Notes under the pieces: generated by a model
What the model saw: the letters and a program-made list of their open reading frames with translations, nothing else
Told to the model about the DNA's origin: nothing
Databases searched by the model: none
Origin: Owenia fusiformis
Lineage: Eukaryota; Annelida; Polychaeta; Sabellida; Oweniidae
Direction: 5' to 3'
Length of the DNA stretch: 64,000 nt
Assembly: GCA_903813345.2 (NCBI GenBank)
Contig: CAIIXF020000001.1
Coordinates: 52,285,885 to 52,349,884 of the forward strand
Position numbers and translations under genes: made by a program
Part shown: positions 48,401 to 60,900 of the stretch, one piece after another
Layout of the letters: the number at the start of each line of letters is the position of its first letter
Numbering within the stretch: the stretch's first letter is position 1

Positions 48401-51400
48401 TCAATTGGGACAGGCCCAATTTCCCTAAATGGCCATACTCAAAAAACGAGGCACTGCCCGACCTCCCCTTCGGACTCTACAGTGTAAAATGTCATACTTT
48501 TGCCAACATGCTGTGGGAAAATTTGTCCCAGCTTAGTTGATGTTCTTCCCCAGTTCCTCCTAACTGTTGTCCTCTGAGAATCCTAGCAGCCGACATCGTG
48601 GTGAGACCCATTCCGTCGCCAATAAATATGATCACATTCTTGGCGAGATTCGTATTAAGACCCCGGTTTGCGGCGTAGTTGACTGTGTCTTGACCCTTTC
48701 GTATCCACTCAGCAGATCCAACCGACTTCCCTTGCATTTTAGCTTGTTTGTTCTCTTCATTCCGCTTCAAAATGTTTTCTTGGGACATGCGAATCCGTTT
48801 ACCGTAATCGTCATTATTTCGAAAATGGGTTGGTATTCCTGAATATTAAAGAGGCATTCTTTTTTAAAGGTGTTTAAACAATTTTTGTTTTTCAGTTCTC
48901 ATTCCTCACATCGATCATGATGTATTCAAAAACAATCCTCGTCCACCTCATATCCCAAGTATAGAGCTATTTATTTGCTATGTCAGTGACATTGTCCCAG
49001 AAAATATGAATTTTGTTTTAGATAGCCTTAAAAGACACATAGATCAAAATCAATGCTATGTATAGGTCAGTCGTAGGTTAAATCTCAAATCCAAGGTCAT
49101 ACATAAACTCCAGGCAACTTGTAATTAAATTTAAAGCGAATTTGACCTTGGAATTTTTTTAATTTTAATAAACTTTAAAATGCTAATATATATGTAAGGC
49201 CTTTAGAGGAATTCATATCCTGGCTTTCAACGAAAATTATTGTCGTACTAGAATAAAACTACCATGTACACGTCCATGATCAGTTTTTTTTTAACGTAAA
49301 GTGCCTCTCAATTAATAACAAATTATGAAAAGCAATTACTGTCTGCTAAATTTGCGTCTGACACTCAAAAGCAGTATTGGCGTACTTAAACTCACCTATG
49401 TCACAATTGTCACCTGTATACCCAGGTTTGCATACACATGTATAACTATAGACTCCATCAATACATGTCCCTCCAGGTGAACAAGGGTCCGGTGAGCAAT
49501 CATTGATATCTGTAATGAGGGAGATGTTTATTTACTTACTAAATTGATACAAACTTTGATTCAGTCTTGCCACCCATCCCCCCCCCCCTAAATTATTTTT
49601 ATTTACAGCAATTTGATAATGAACTTGTACCCCATAATATTTAGACTAGGTAACAGATGTATTATCAGAAGGGACTCTGCGGGACCCCATTGGACTCGAT
49701 GTCGCACCATAGGTCAAAGTCGCACTTCCACGGAATTATGGATCAAAATGGCCGCATGCAGCAAAACCTTTCTGTGGGACACGACAGTGCAAGGTGCCTT
49801 GAAGGTGGGGCTCGATGGGACAACGGGGACAGTGTCCCATGACAGTTCGTGAGACTCGATCAGGCACGGTGGGATTCGATTCATATGCGATAGGTGGGAC
49901 CTCTTTTGTTTTGATATTCTTAGTACCATATTTTTCAAAGTTTCGAAATTTGGTCTAGAATCATCTGTAACACCCCAGTCACATTTCCTACGGCGACCTT
50001 GCGGTCTATCATTTCTGCGGCCAGTAACATTTCTACGCTCGCCGTGGAATTTCTGCGCTCTCATACTTTTGCAGTCACATTTCCCACGGCAGCCGCACCG
50101 TGAATTTTAAATTTCTGTTGATAAATAATACTTTTTATTATTTTATTTACATCAGGACAATTTATAAAATTTAATGTTATTCATAGTGCTAGGATGTAAT
50201 ATCAAATGAAAAGTGACCATGAAACATTGACAAATAATGATTCAAACTTGTTGAGCCAGTTGATTTCTACGGGGACCTCAGAAATGAACAAATATTATAA
50301 CTCCGAGTTATAATTTCTACGGCGACCCTGCGGCCTGTAAAAACTGAATACGCCGTACGGAGGCCGCAAGGCGAGCGTAGTTTTCCTACGCTCGCCGCAG
50401 AAATACACTGATTTAATTGATCTGCGGTCGACGCACGGAAAACTCTCCGTTTCAAGAAAACAAGAAATAATTTTCAATAGAGTGCGCTGTGATATCATTA
50501 TTAAGGCTCACCTTTACGCTCACAATTTCACTAATATAAACTCCCCCATGCCATTTGCCAGTGTGGAATGGATGGTGAAACAACCAATCACGTAATTTTT
50601 CACTGTAATCTAAGATCAACATTTTGGACAGAATTTGAAAATGAATTAAAAAATATGAACATAGAATATTCTACTAAATATAGATCACAACGAGACAAAC
50701 TCTCCCTTATCCTCAATGGTGATAAAAGGCTACCTAAAGCTGTAAACTTAAATATCCTCAAATGTAGTGCCATCTTTTTTGAACGATGTAAACATGTCTA
50801 GGTCACCCCCACCACTGTAACCCTCCACAAATACAACCCCTTTTTTAATGTCTGATTGAATACTGTTAATTGAGTTTCATCATATAATGTGGCTGATAAT
50901 GCTGATGCCCAGTCACAAGCACATGTGAACTTGTTTAATGTATTCTTTGTATAAATATATAAATAAATAAAAATAAAAATAACTTTTCATTTGATAATAC
51001 ATCCTAGCACTATGAATAACATCTATAAATTGTCCTGATGTCAATAGAATGAAAAAAAGTATTATTTATCAACAGAAATTTAAAATTCACCGTGCGACTG
51101 CCTCGGGAAATGTGACTGCAAAAGTATGAGAGCGCAGAGAAATTCTACGGCGAGCGTAGAAAAGCTACTGGCCGCAGAAATGATAGACTGCACGGCCGCC
51201 GTGGGAAATGTGACTGGGGTGTTAATTCCACATATCGAACCATGAATTTTCAAAAATCCGTGATCGAAATTTTGCATTTTAATCAACGATGAAGTATAAA
51301 CATATAGCCAGTTTATCGAGTCAGAAAAACCAGCCGAGTTTAAGTTCATTTGCATTGCGGAGCAACATAGTATGATGCATGATTGATATGATACCTGTCT

Positions 51401-54400
51401 CGCAATGATCTCCAGTAAAACCACTTGGACAGATGCAAGTATACCCGTCCTCTTCTTCAGTACATGAACCATCGTTAAAACAAAGGGATTGTTCACAATA
51501 ATCTGAAAATATATTCAAAGCCGTGTAAAAAGACTGCATAATCGTTAAAGTGGTACTGAAACAGCTTTACTTGATTTTGATTATGTTCATGCAACCCTAA
51601 GTATTGATGAGCCACATTTGTTCCGATTCATCCGTCGTTCTGTAAGTCTGCATATTCGGAATTTTGATGCAATTCTCAATAGTCATATCTTATTTTTCAA
51701 ATATAATCACTCCTTCCACACATTGTCTGCATCTTTCAATTTTGCACAAAGAATGCACTAATGTACCTAGAATTGTAAAGAATATTTTTTTCATAAATTG
51801 GATAAAAAACTGAATTTTCTAGTTTTTTATACATTTTACAAATGTGAGGAAGGGGTGATTGATCTTTAAAAAATAACATGTGGCTCTATTGAGGATGGTA
51901 TCGAAATTCAAAACATGCAGTCTGACCTTTATGTTTTGTTCAAAATTATATTCAGTTTTGAACAAATACTCAATCTGAGGAAATCTATTAAGAATTCTAA
52001 AATAAAGCTACCTTCACCGAAATTACACCTTGATAAGAAAAAAGAATCTGTTTTGAATAAGGCTCGGTGTGATTTTATTTTTAGACAGCATCTTTTGATT
52101 TAAAATCTTAGTATTATCGATATTCCAAACTGTAATCGTGGCTTTTGTTGTACTTACCGATCGCTAGACACGTTGCATCTGATCCATCCCATCGATATTG
52201 CCTGCCGTGCTTTTCACAGACTCGAACACGACTTCCAACCAACTTGAAACCTTTATCGCAGCTAAACAAAGCATATTTCTTCACCTTACTCGATCTGATT
52301 ACCAACTGATTACCATTTGGAGGTGATTCTAAAAGTTGACAACCTGGCCAAAAATACATTAGGGTCATTCAAAAACTTTTAAACACTGCATGTCAATGAA
52401 AGATGGCGAAGTCGTTTGTATCACATCATTTATTTTTATAGAAGTGTCGCCATCTTTTGAATCAAGAGTTATATAAAAACATGAACTTTGTCAGCATGGG
52501 CATGCACTACTAAGAATCTCTGAACTTCAAATGCTGTTTTCTACGTGAGCTTTTTTTCTTGGTTCAATATAAATATGCAAATCAAGCTTTGTATCATATT
52601 TGATTAAGTGGTAAATAACATGTTTCAATATCATATAAAGGATTGGTATCGATATGGCGATCTGAATTCAACATTGTTTTCCCATTAAACCAATTATTGA
52701 AAACATTCTGCAAAAACACTGATTGACAACAATTTGATGCGAAAATTATTTAGATATTTTTTTATAATTGTTTTTGATTTTTAGTGCAATTTATTTTTGT
52801 TCCTTTCAACCAATTCTTTCCGAACCTTGTTGGAACAGAATAGCATATACAACATTTTCTTAGACCTCTCAATATTAAAGTTATACAAAGGAAACTTTGA
52901 TTTTTATTTCATTAACAAGATACTTTTTTAAATCAACCAAACTTTCCTATGTACTTTACACTACATTGACAGTTTTCCAAATGTTGTGATCGTATTTTAT
53001 TTTAAGGGCTTTCCTGTAATTTCTTGTATATGAGGCCTAAAAGATAAGTGCTCGTCTAAAATTATTCCCAAGTGTTTGTGGTGACCTGATCTATAATTTG
53101 TGTATTGCTTTGAAAGACAGGAGGGTTGTTTCCTTCTAGACCCCTTGAAATTAATATCTACACTTTTTGAAGGAATTGAGAATTGACTTCCATTTAAGGA
53201 ACCATTCTGAAAGTTTATCTTGGTCAGATTGAATTTTTTGTGGAGATCAAAGATGATTTTTTGTCTGTCACAATGAAGAAAAAAGAACCTTCAGCATACA
53301 GATATAATTGGCTATGATTAATGCATATCTTGTTGCATCTCTTGTTACATTGTGAACCTGTCCGAACCCTCCTTTTGATAGAAAGTCAAGCCTTCTTCTT
53401 AAATTGTACAACTATAGTCTTGCAGACAATTCTATCATCTTTTCAGATTCTAACTTTAGAATAGCATTGGCCAAATATTATCATATGCACCATCTAAATT
53501 TGCACTACTGAATATAGCTTGACGTGCAATCTTCTGATTCTTCATCATACGTTGAGCCTTTGGCCCTTGGTCCAATGTTTCACTATATTGCCCTTTGAAG
53601 ATGAGGCTATTCACGGTCCCGTTTACACCGTTCCGTATTAGTGGTTTTGTTGACATTATTACGGAATAAATCATACCATTTCGAAAACTGGTGACATTGT
53701 CCTACGGAAATTGAGATTATGTTTCACAGCAAGTTCGCACGGCGATACTGTATTGCACATAAATTGTACTCTAGGTAATTGATCTACTTTCTATGGACAC
53801 CAAACACATCTCTGTCGATAGAATAATGAAAAAGCCTTAGGGTCCCAACCTCCTTTGTTTATATTTACAAAACGTTAAAAGATGACAAAAGATGTCATAA
53901 CTTTTTAAATCTTAAACTCTTGCAACCGATTTCACTTGCCAGCGACAGATACTTTAGTCTTGTACGAAGCGAACATGTCAGTTTGGTTCGTAATATCTCC
54001 AAATAAACGATTTCAACATTTTAAAAAACAGTATCGCCGTGCGAACTTGCTGTGAAACATAATTTCAATTTTCGTAGGACAAGGTCACCATTTTTCATGA
54101 AATTGTAAGATTTATTCCGTATTAATGTCAACAAAACCACTAATACGGAACGGTCTAAACGGGACCGTGTATTGGTATATTAACCGAATGAAGATGTATT
54201 TGATTAATCTTACATAATCGAATAAAACAGGTTGTGAATTTAAAGAACCAACCTGAAGAACATGTATGAGACGTGTATTCAATAAATATCGCCACTTATT
54301 TGTAGAAATGTGAAAATATTCTTATATTCACAAACCAACGATCCCCCTACCTTTAAGCATTTTGTCACGTCGGTTCCCACAAACGCAATCGGATATCATC

Positions 54401-54447
54401 AACACGGTCAGTATGGCCGTGAGCTTGAGTAGCGTCAGTACGTCCAT
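39481..54447 (-). CDS. Secreted CCP-EGF-EGF-alkaline phosphatase (gene A), 13 exons
   Basis: Exons in transcription order: 54447-54351, 52343-52158, 51502-51395, 49509-49396, 48838-48498, 46507-46333, 46078-45906, 45480-45376, 42025-41923, 41684-41541, 41409-41218, 40658-40512, 39674-39481. The sum is 2079 nt, 692 aa, with every junction in phase. Residues: signal 1-24, CCP 34-94, EGF 95-130, calcium-type EGF (DINDC) 131-168, phosphatase 169-692, the whole length of a human ALP. Catalytic set present: D243 (GDGMG), nucleophile S293 (PDSAS), R367, E515, D520, H524, D561, H562, H564 and H646 (THSGED). Spacings equal those of human ALP (D to S 50; S to R 74; D520 to D561 41). Position 521, His in mammals, is Ala. 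No hydrophobic C-terminal tail follows, so GPI anchoring is unlikely. ALP hydrolyses phosphomonoesters using Zn and Mg. The CCP/EGF head may tether it to matrix or surface (inference). Confidence 0.93.
40862..41113. repeat. Long hairpin in gene A intron between exons 11 and 12
   Basis: CCCCGCTGACATCGCGAGCA through GGGGCCTTGAGAGA (40864-40916) is inverted at 41053-41112. The duplicate gene B has the same hairpin at about 59440-59690, so it predates the duplication. Confidence 0.85.
42043..42530. mobile_element. Foldback element in gene A intron 8
   Basis: ATTATCACTGTTCCAC...GGATGACTC...ACTGCAGTTAGTATCATTC on the left is inverted on the right (GAATGATACTTACTGCAGTT...GTGGAACAGTGATAAT). Arms are ~180 bp. 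Gene B keeps only the beginning of the left arm (60611-60707). Confidence 0.85.
42571..44064. mobile_element. 1.5-kb inverted-repeat element with repeated CACCGTACAG motif
   Basis: The left terminus CACGCCTAACCATCGCGTAA is inverted at the right terminus (TTACGCGATGGTAAGGCGTG). TTCAT flanks both ends, a possible 5-bp target duplication. Arms of several hundred bp match. The motif GTCACCGTACAG or its complement recurs at least eight times (near 42596, 42640, 43012, 43030, 43600, 43616, 43986, 44027). No transposase ORF was found; it is a candidate non-autonomous DNA transposon whose transposase may bind that motif. Confidence 0.8.
44451..44890. mobile_element. Inverted-repeat element, ~440 bp
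   Basis: GAAATATTTGTAGATTTCTT...AAAGTAAGGCCTGCAGGTC (left) is inverted on the right (GACCTGCAGGCCTTACTTT...ATCTACAAATATTTCAT). The centre holds GATCGGACATTAGTATGATG and a partial complement. No ORF. Confidence 0.8.
47225..48400. other. AT-rich segment in gene A intron 5 absent from gene B
   Basis: Flanks match gene B on both sides (CTAAGATTTAGGCCTACTTT; AAATGGCCATACTCAAAAAA). The 1.2 kb between has repeated ACTAATTATCAA and TAATTATC-type words and no ORF. Gene B instead has a short stretch with CAGGCCCGTAGCCAGAGGG and two CTCCCCCCCCTGG runs (63040-63240). Different insertions therefore hit the same intron. Confidence 0.7.
49968..51224. mobile_element. Foldback element with ~245-bp GC-richer arms, split by a LINE fragment
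   Basis: TAACACCCCAGTCACATTTC (49968) to about 50214 is inverted at 50982-51224 (...GAAATGTGACTGGGGTGTTA). The arms include repeated TTTCTACGGCGAGCGTAG-like words, also seen internally at 50310-50405. It lies in gene A intron 3, between the two EGF exons. Confidence 0.85.
50520..50981 (+). mobile_element. 3' end of a non-LTR retrotransposon (5'-truncated)
   Basis: Reading [17 protein letters not shown] and following residues (50550-50801), it matches the C-x-C...ET-x-x-H...C zinc-knuckle that ends many LINE reverse transcriptase ORFs. It is followed by a short 3' UTR and an AAATA-rich tail (50955-50980). Only the last ~85 codons remain. It sits inside the foldback, opposite in strand to gene A. 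Confidence 0.7.
52385..52635 (+). repeat. Dispersed repeat, copy 2
   Basis: Partner of 13770-14020, in the intron between the signal-peptide and CCP exons of gene A. Confidence 0.7.
53612..54169. mobile_element. Foldback element with ~146-bp arms
   Basis: CACGGTCCCGTTTACACCGT through GCACGGCGATACTGT is inverted at 54022-54169. The spacer is ~265 bp. It lies in gene A intron 1, about 180 bp from the signal-peptide exon. Confidence 0.85.
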
Positions 54448-54958
54448 CTTCTTAGTTCCTGTATAATTATTCTGGCCTCGTTAATAATAATTCACATACT
54501 ATTACAAAGCTTCAATAGAAAATATGATTTTAATTTTCAAGGATTATTAGACTCCAGATTTGATTGGTTTTGTCAGTAGGCTATCTTTTATTCCAGTTTT
54601 ATTCATGAAAATATACAGTTCAAGCAAACAATAAGGTATCTAATGTTGAATCTGGATATTAGAAATTTCTTAACATTCTAAAGGTATCAATATTTCAGAA
54701 GCAAAGAAATAAAATATGCAAAGTATCCATTGTATTCTTGCCAGTATTCTTCTTCTTCTTTTTTTCCTCTTCCACGCAAGTTTTCTCGGCAACTAGAAAA
54801 GCTTACTCTACGCAACGTGCATGGTTAGTTTACAAATGTGCCTGCGATGATTGGAAATTAGCTCAAATTTTTTTCTAGGTCAAAGGTCAAGAACTAGATC
54901 AAATCTTGAGTTTTCACTATTTCACCACTTTTCTCAATTGTCCTTCAATATTTTGCTC

Positions 54959-55292
54959 CGGTGTAAAAAGGTAGGTGGTCCTATCAAATTTTGGTCCTAC
55001 TCTCTATTGATTTATATGGTGACCTAATCACAATTATTTTCCTTATTATTTATACACAGCCAGTGCAAGTAAGGGCCATAAGGAAAGGGGACCATAATCT
55101 CAGGGGACCATAATTTCTTTAACACCGGTGTGAAAGAAATGATGATCACAGGGATTATGGTCCCCTTTCTTAACGGTCCTTACTGGCCCTGATTGCGTAT
55201 AAGATAATGAGGGAGAGTTGTATTTAAGTCACCATATAAATCAATGGAGAGTAGGACCATAATTTGATAGGACCTCCTACCCTTTTACAGCT
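54959..55292. mobile_element. Inverted pair of the GGTCCTATCAAATT MITE family
   Basis: One copy runs 54959-55128 and the other, reversed, 55129-55292; they meet at TAACACCGGTGTGAAAG. Same family as the tandem pair at 36785-37080. Confidence 0.82.
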
Positions 55293-57055
55293 GGTTTTTT
55301 TCATCATGTTTCTTGGAAAAAAGGCTAATTCCGGATCGCGGAAGGTATATCGATTTTTTATTCCCCTTACCTTTTTTGAGAAATAAGTGTAAGCAAGGAC
55401 ACAAAGGTGTACAACTTGTCCCCACCATTGGGTGATGCTGTAATTTCTCATTCTCGGTGCCCGGAGACACGACTTTAGAACAAAAATATAATATGGTCAA
55501 ATAAGGTCACATTTACCTAAAATGCCCATAAACCGATCAATTTTAGATTTTCGTACAAATAATCATCCCTGAAAATATAAAATGGATGCTTTTAAAGGAG
55601 AGCTTGAAAGGCGTATACAAGACTTTACAGAGAAGAGTTTTGGACGGAAAATCCAAAATGGCAACCAACATTCGCCCAGTATACCTAAAACCAGTAATCA
55701 GTTGAGATTTTCATATAAAGAATCATCCCTGAAAATTTGACATTGATCAATTTCGAATGGTGTTATAATAAGCCATTATTCTTTAAACAAAATATTGTAG
55801 TTAAATGCTTTTATATATCCAGAAGGATATCAAGCTGATAAGTATATTGTATTAAATGCATGTAATGTTACTACTGAATAAAAATAAATAAATAAAATAA
55901 ATATCATACATCAAGAATAAGACATAACATTTACCCAGAATGCCCAAAACCTAATCAGTTCTAGATTCTTATGCTAAGAATCATCACTGAATATTTGAAA
56001 TCGAATCGTAGATAAGACTTTTTTCGACGGAAAATCCAAAATGGCCGGTAAGCGGACCTCAAAATCTACTTTGCTTAAAAATGTTGACACTACAAGGCCT
56101 ACGTATGTCAAAATCTTGGTGAAAATAGTTTTCCTTATTTTTGCGATTCTGACGCTACACTTTAATTATTTTCTTCGTAATTTGATGTACATATAACCAA
56201 GAGAATGCTAATAGTGTTAGCTTTTCGCCGTCAGAAAGTATTCTGACCCATTTTAAGATATGGTGTCCGAAAAGTAGGTCAAAACATAAGGTTCTCATTT
56301 AATGTGTGAGTTATGAAAGAATTGTAGTATTTTCGCAGCCAGAGAGTATTTTGACCTATGTTTGAGATATGGTGTCTGGAAAGTAGGTCAAAACAAAAAG
56401 TTCTCAAAATTCAACGTTTGGGGTCTCAAAATAATGGAAAATTTTCTCAGAATTCCGAATCTGACATCAAAGTGTATGACGTTTTAAAATCTCGAAAAGT
56501 CGATATGATGATATTCCTCCTACTTAGCTACTTATTCAGATACTTACTCAGCTACCTGCTACGCTACTTACTCACCACTCAGCTACTTTACTCAGCTACT
56601 TACTTAGCTATATTTAGGTCAATCCAATCTGGAATCTTAAATTGAACTTGTTCAATTGACGATTCGAGTTATTCATCATAAAGTAATGAAGTCATCCAGG
56701 CGTACACTATAATGTGAATACAAACGTGTAATCTGTGTTCATTTATGTTATATATTACAAAAAGTTAGAAGAGGTTACGCTATTGTTGACATAATCGATT
56801 TGAAACAAATATACAAGGTGTTTCAAAAATTACTAATATATAGCCATTAACTTAATACTGCATTGGTCCTATACACATTTTCACAAAATGTACACTCCCC
56901 TCCATAAGTTTGGCAATCTTAGCTCCCCCATTGAACTACGTGTTAAAGCTTCTTTAACTTTGAATTCTTATTTACTTAACCTGCGATTGAAAATACTTAA
57001 TATAATATTGATGAAAACGTAATTTGACTTAAATTTTCAATACCTCCCTCAGTTT

Positions 57056-57596
57056 TTTTCCTCGATTACAATAGGTCGAAAATTGATGACTTTAATGACT
57101 TTTTGAAAATCTACATTCCCATGTTAACCAATGGGAAATGGTAGATTTGCCGTAAGACATATGGACAGAATATCCATCCATCCGAGTCCTTGCAAAAAAT
57201 ACAAGTTTGTAGGCAATTGAATTTTCTAACGTTATTTAACAAAAAATTGATACGTTTCTTCAAGTTCGAAGTTATAGGTCTTTAAAGTCAAAATTGTTTT
57301 TCAAAAAACCTCTCCCATGGAAATAACACAGGAGGCGAAAAATGATTTCAAAAATGATTTTGAAGGTTTGTAACTTTAGTATTCATCAAGTAAACTAAAC
57401 ACGTAGTGTACAAAAAAAGTTAGACAGTTCAATTTTCTATATAGAAATATTTTTTGCTGGATCTTTTACTGAATAGATATCCTAATTTCTGATTTGCCCC
57501 GAACCGATCATTTCCCATTGGTTTAGATTGGAATGGCGATTTTCCCAAATTCATCAAATTTATCATCACTTTTCGACCTATTGTGTTAAAGGAAAA
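57056..57596. mobile_element. Imperfect inverted-repeat element
   Basis: TTTTCCTCGATTACAATAGG and TCGAAAATTGATGA (left) pair with TCATCACTTTTCGACCTATT (right). CCAATGGGAAATGG near 57129 pairs with ATTTCCCATTGG near 57508. No ORF of note. Confidence 0.65.
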
Positions 57597-57615
57597 TAAA
57601 AGCTTAGCTTTAATT

Positions 57616-57780
57616 CGCGAATGCAACTAACGGCTTCCAGCTACCGGATTAACCTACTATATTATGACTAACTCATTTAAGTATGAATGGAATATTGGCA
57701 GGTACTATTCATATTTAAATGAGTTGCTCACAAAATTGTAGGTTAATCTGGTAGCCGACAGGCGTTATTTTCAATAGCGA
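57616..57780. repeat. Hairpin of ~165 bp
   Basis: GCTACCGGATTAACCTAC (left) is inverted as GTAGGTTAATCTGGTAGC (right), with AACTCATTTAA / TTAAATGAGTT inside. A short palindromic element just past the 3' end of gene B. Confidence 0.75.
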
Positions 57781-57860
57781 ATACAAGGTTAGTTTACAAA
57801 AAAAATGACAAAGATAACAAGACTTAAAACCTAGATTAAGACATATGTTTCACCCAATCA

Positions 57861-57866
57861 TTTATT
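57861..57866 (-). terminator. Candidate poly(A) signal of gene B
   Basis: AATAAA on the minus strand, 54 bp after the stop codon (57920-57922). The aligned site in gene A (near 39415) reads AATTAG-like sequence and is not a canonical signal. Confidence 0.5.
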
Positions 57867-57919
57867 TGTCAATGAACGTGAAAATTGAATACGTTGAAAT
57901 GTAGTGAGGCAGAGTCATT

Positions 57920-60900
57920 CTATGGACGGTTACAATGCATCTTGTTTTCTCCAACACAGGATGCATAAGCCATTGCGTGTGCGACATAACTTTGTTCCTG
58001 TACTCCATAGAATAAATGCGCCATGGGACCATTTGCCATGACAATCACGTCCTCTCCGCTGTGAGTCTCGGAGCTTCTTGGTACTGAACTCTGTTGGCGA
58101 TAGTTGGGATCACCTATATTATTAGAGCATACAGTAAATAAATAAGTGTCATGCATGTTTTGCATTTGGATGTAATTTTATTTCTGGTATGATACTGTAC
58201 CTACAGTGTCTCAGGCATACAATGGAACATTAGCCAAGTTGTCACAGTCGAGGGGAAAGGAGAATGAATAATGATTATGGACCTGAATTCTCCTTTCCGC
58301 AATTCGCTCTCTAATCGAGAAGGTACGAAAATATGTACTCAAAAAGCCCCCCAAAAGGACAAAATTTGATCGGTCGATTTTTTCCAACGACGCATTTCGC
58401 GTAGCTATTTGCGTGACCTCAAAGTACTAAAAATAATTCATTACACAGTTAATTTTGTTTTTACACCAGAACGCTTAATAAAACAATGACACCATCAGAT
58501 GTATCGTTATTTGTCAATGTTATAACGGTCAGTAAACCAAATATATCCAATAAAAGTTTGTATAATCAACAAAAAAATTCGGAAACGAGTACTATAGATT
58601 TACTTTCGGACACTGAATGGATGCAATATGAAGATGAGTACTTTAATTCACAGTTTTTGCATTGATGTTGCAATTTGTAGTATAGCGGTAAGGATGGATT
58701 GAAAGGGTGGAAAGTCGAATGAAATTATTTTTTCCAATATGGCGACTAGTCAACTGACCATATGATCCTCTTTTCACATGTTGTTTTCACAACGTTATGA
58801 GCCAATACTGTACAATGATAAAAAAAAAGCTGATATATAACGTTTAAGTATAGACCAATCGTTTATGATACTTTTTTCGTTCAATCGGACGTAGATTTGA
58901 TTAATATAGCGATTGAAAAACATGGATATCAACATGCTAAACCAATGGGGGGAAAACAAAGAATTTGTTCCCCTGCGAATTGCATCATGGGTAAAATTTT
59001 GTCCATGACTTCCGTGTCTCCTCGTTTGAAGAGCGAACCGCGAAAGGGAGAAGGTTTACATAAAAGATCCTAGTGCGTACTCGTATCGACATTCTCCAGA
59101 TCTTCTCGAGTCGTTATATCCTCAGGGTCAGCTCCAGTATTATTGTAAACACCTTGATATCCTGGACCATTACCATACGTCAGAGTTGTGTAGGGTTTGT
59201 CATCAGCTGCATGAAAAAATGTTTTGCCTGAAACACATTTATTCAGATAAATTATTATGAACAAAAACGCAACAAATCTCTAATAAATTCATAAAATCCA
59301 TTATGCTATGAAGCGTTTTCAGGTGCATCAACTAGGGGTTTAGGATGTATAAAACATACAACTTGGTCTTTTTATATTGTACGATGGAACAAACCAAATC
59401 TCTAACAATTTCTATCACCTACACTGGACCTACATCTAGGCCCCGCTGACATCGCGAGCAATGAGCTCATGTTAGAAGCGGGGCCTTGAAAGATAAAATA
59501 AGATAAAATTGAAATATAATTTTTTTTTCTCTGAAACTTTAGTAAGTGAAACTCAGTACATCTTTATTTCATAGCACAATGGCTATTTCAATTGCAGGGC
59601 AACGACGCTCATCAACTATAACTATATTTTATCACATCTCTCAAGGCCCCGCGAGCTCATTGCTCGCGATGTCAGCGGGAATTTGCTCGCGATATGCAGG
59701 GACTGGATAGTCACCGTGACCTAGCAGCGTGTATTTGATCGATATCGGATTTATATCGAGCAGATTATGACATAATCTGCCTACCCAAAATGGGATTTCC
59801 TCTTTCACTGTATCCACCAAATGCCAGTACGTGTCCATGATCAGCGGTGACTACAATAAGAGTATCATTTTCGCTGGTCATGTTGACAGCGGTCTCAACA
59901 GCACGATCAAGGGCAATTGTCTCTAGAAGGGCACGTGCTGCCCTACCGGCATGGTGTTCAGCGTCAATAAGTCCACCTAGAGAAAAAGATAAGTACCACG
60001 TTAAATGATAAGACTATAGGGAAGTCTAACGAAATGTATCAATGGATTAACTCTGGTTTCTGAACACGATACAAATCCTAACATTATATTATGATTACAT
60101 ACTGTACCCTCTACTAACAAGAAGAATCCATTTTCATTTTTGCTTAGTATTTCGATTGCTTTTTGTGTCATTTCAGAGATCGATGGCTCTCCAGCGATGT
60201 CACCACTTATTCTGTCAGCATCATTATGCATGCTCTTGCGTTCAAACAAACCTAAGAGTACAATTAAAATTATATTTAAGATTGTAAAGTTTGTAAAGAT
60301 TTGCCCTCACATCGACATTACTTTGTTTGTGAGAATGAATTTCAGAACATACTCTTTTTGTTCACGTATTGGTAATTATTGAAGGAGAGGAGGCAGATGA
60401 TCGAGACATGTATGATGACATGTATAATGACATAACGCACAAATGGAGGAATATGTATCAAGGCAAAAAGTGACATTGTGGGAAGTCTTTACCCATAAGG
60501 TAATCTGTGTTTGCTGGGTCCACCTCATTGAAGGCTGATATATTCCAAACATAGGCTGGTCTCTGATTGATACTCAACTTATGATCGTACCATTCCTAGA
60601 AATAATGCAGCTATTATCATTGTTCCACACCTGCGGATGACTCTACCTGCAGTTAGTATCATTCACGATGGTGGTCAAAATTATTTTGTCTTTGATAGAC
60701 CAACGATAGACCAAAAAACGTTCCAGTTATAAAATATATACTGTGCTAAAGATTATGAAACGATTGGACTGGCCGTCATTCGTATGTATGTTGAAGTTTA
60801 TTGGTTAGGCCTACCTGAATAAGATCTCTGCCGTCCTCTCTGAAACCAAATTCCAGGGGATATTCCGGGTCCTCTTGGTTCTCATTCATGAAGTACGAAC

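Larger units (their letters stand above)
49396..54447 (-). other. Signal peptide, CCP and two EGF exons at the 5' end of gene A
   Basis: The first coding exon reads [24 protein letters not shown], a signal peptide, with Lys/Arg after it. The sequence just before the ATG (TATACAG|GAACTAAGAAG on the minus strand) looks like a splice acceptor, so a 5' UTR exon probably lies further upstream. The CCP exon has [28 protein letters not shown] and [10 protein letters not shown] (four Cys plus Trp). EGF 1 is [13 protein letters not shown]...[15 protein letters not shown] 2 is [16 protein letters not shown]...[12 protein letters not shown]. All four exons end in phase 1, the classic shuffling phase, and join the first phosphatase exon (G|GA ATA) without a break. 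Confidence 0.9.
54448..57919. other. Intergenic DNA between phosphatase genes A and B
   Basis: Should contain the promoter of gene A near its left end and the 3' end of gene B at its right. No ORF has recognisable coding content. Three inverted-repeat elements lie here. ATGGCGGACCTCAAAATC-like and GGAAAATCCAAAATGGC words recur around 55640 and 56030, suggesting further old repeats. Confidence 0.6.
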
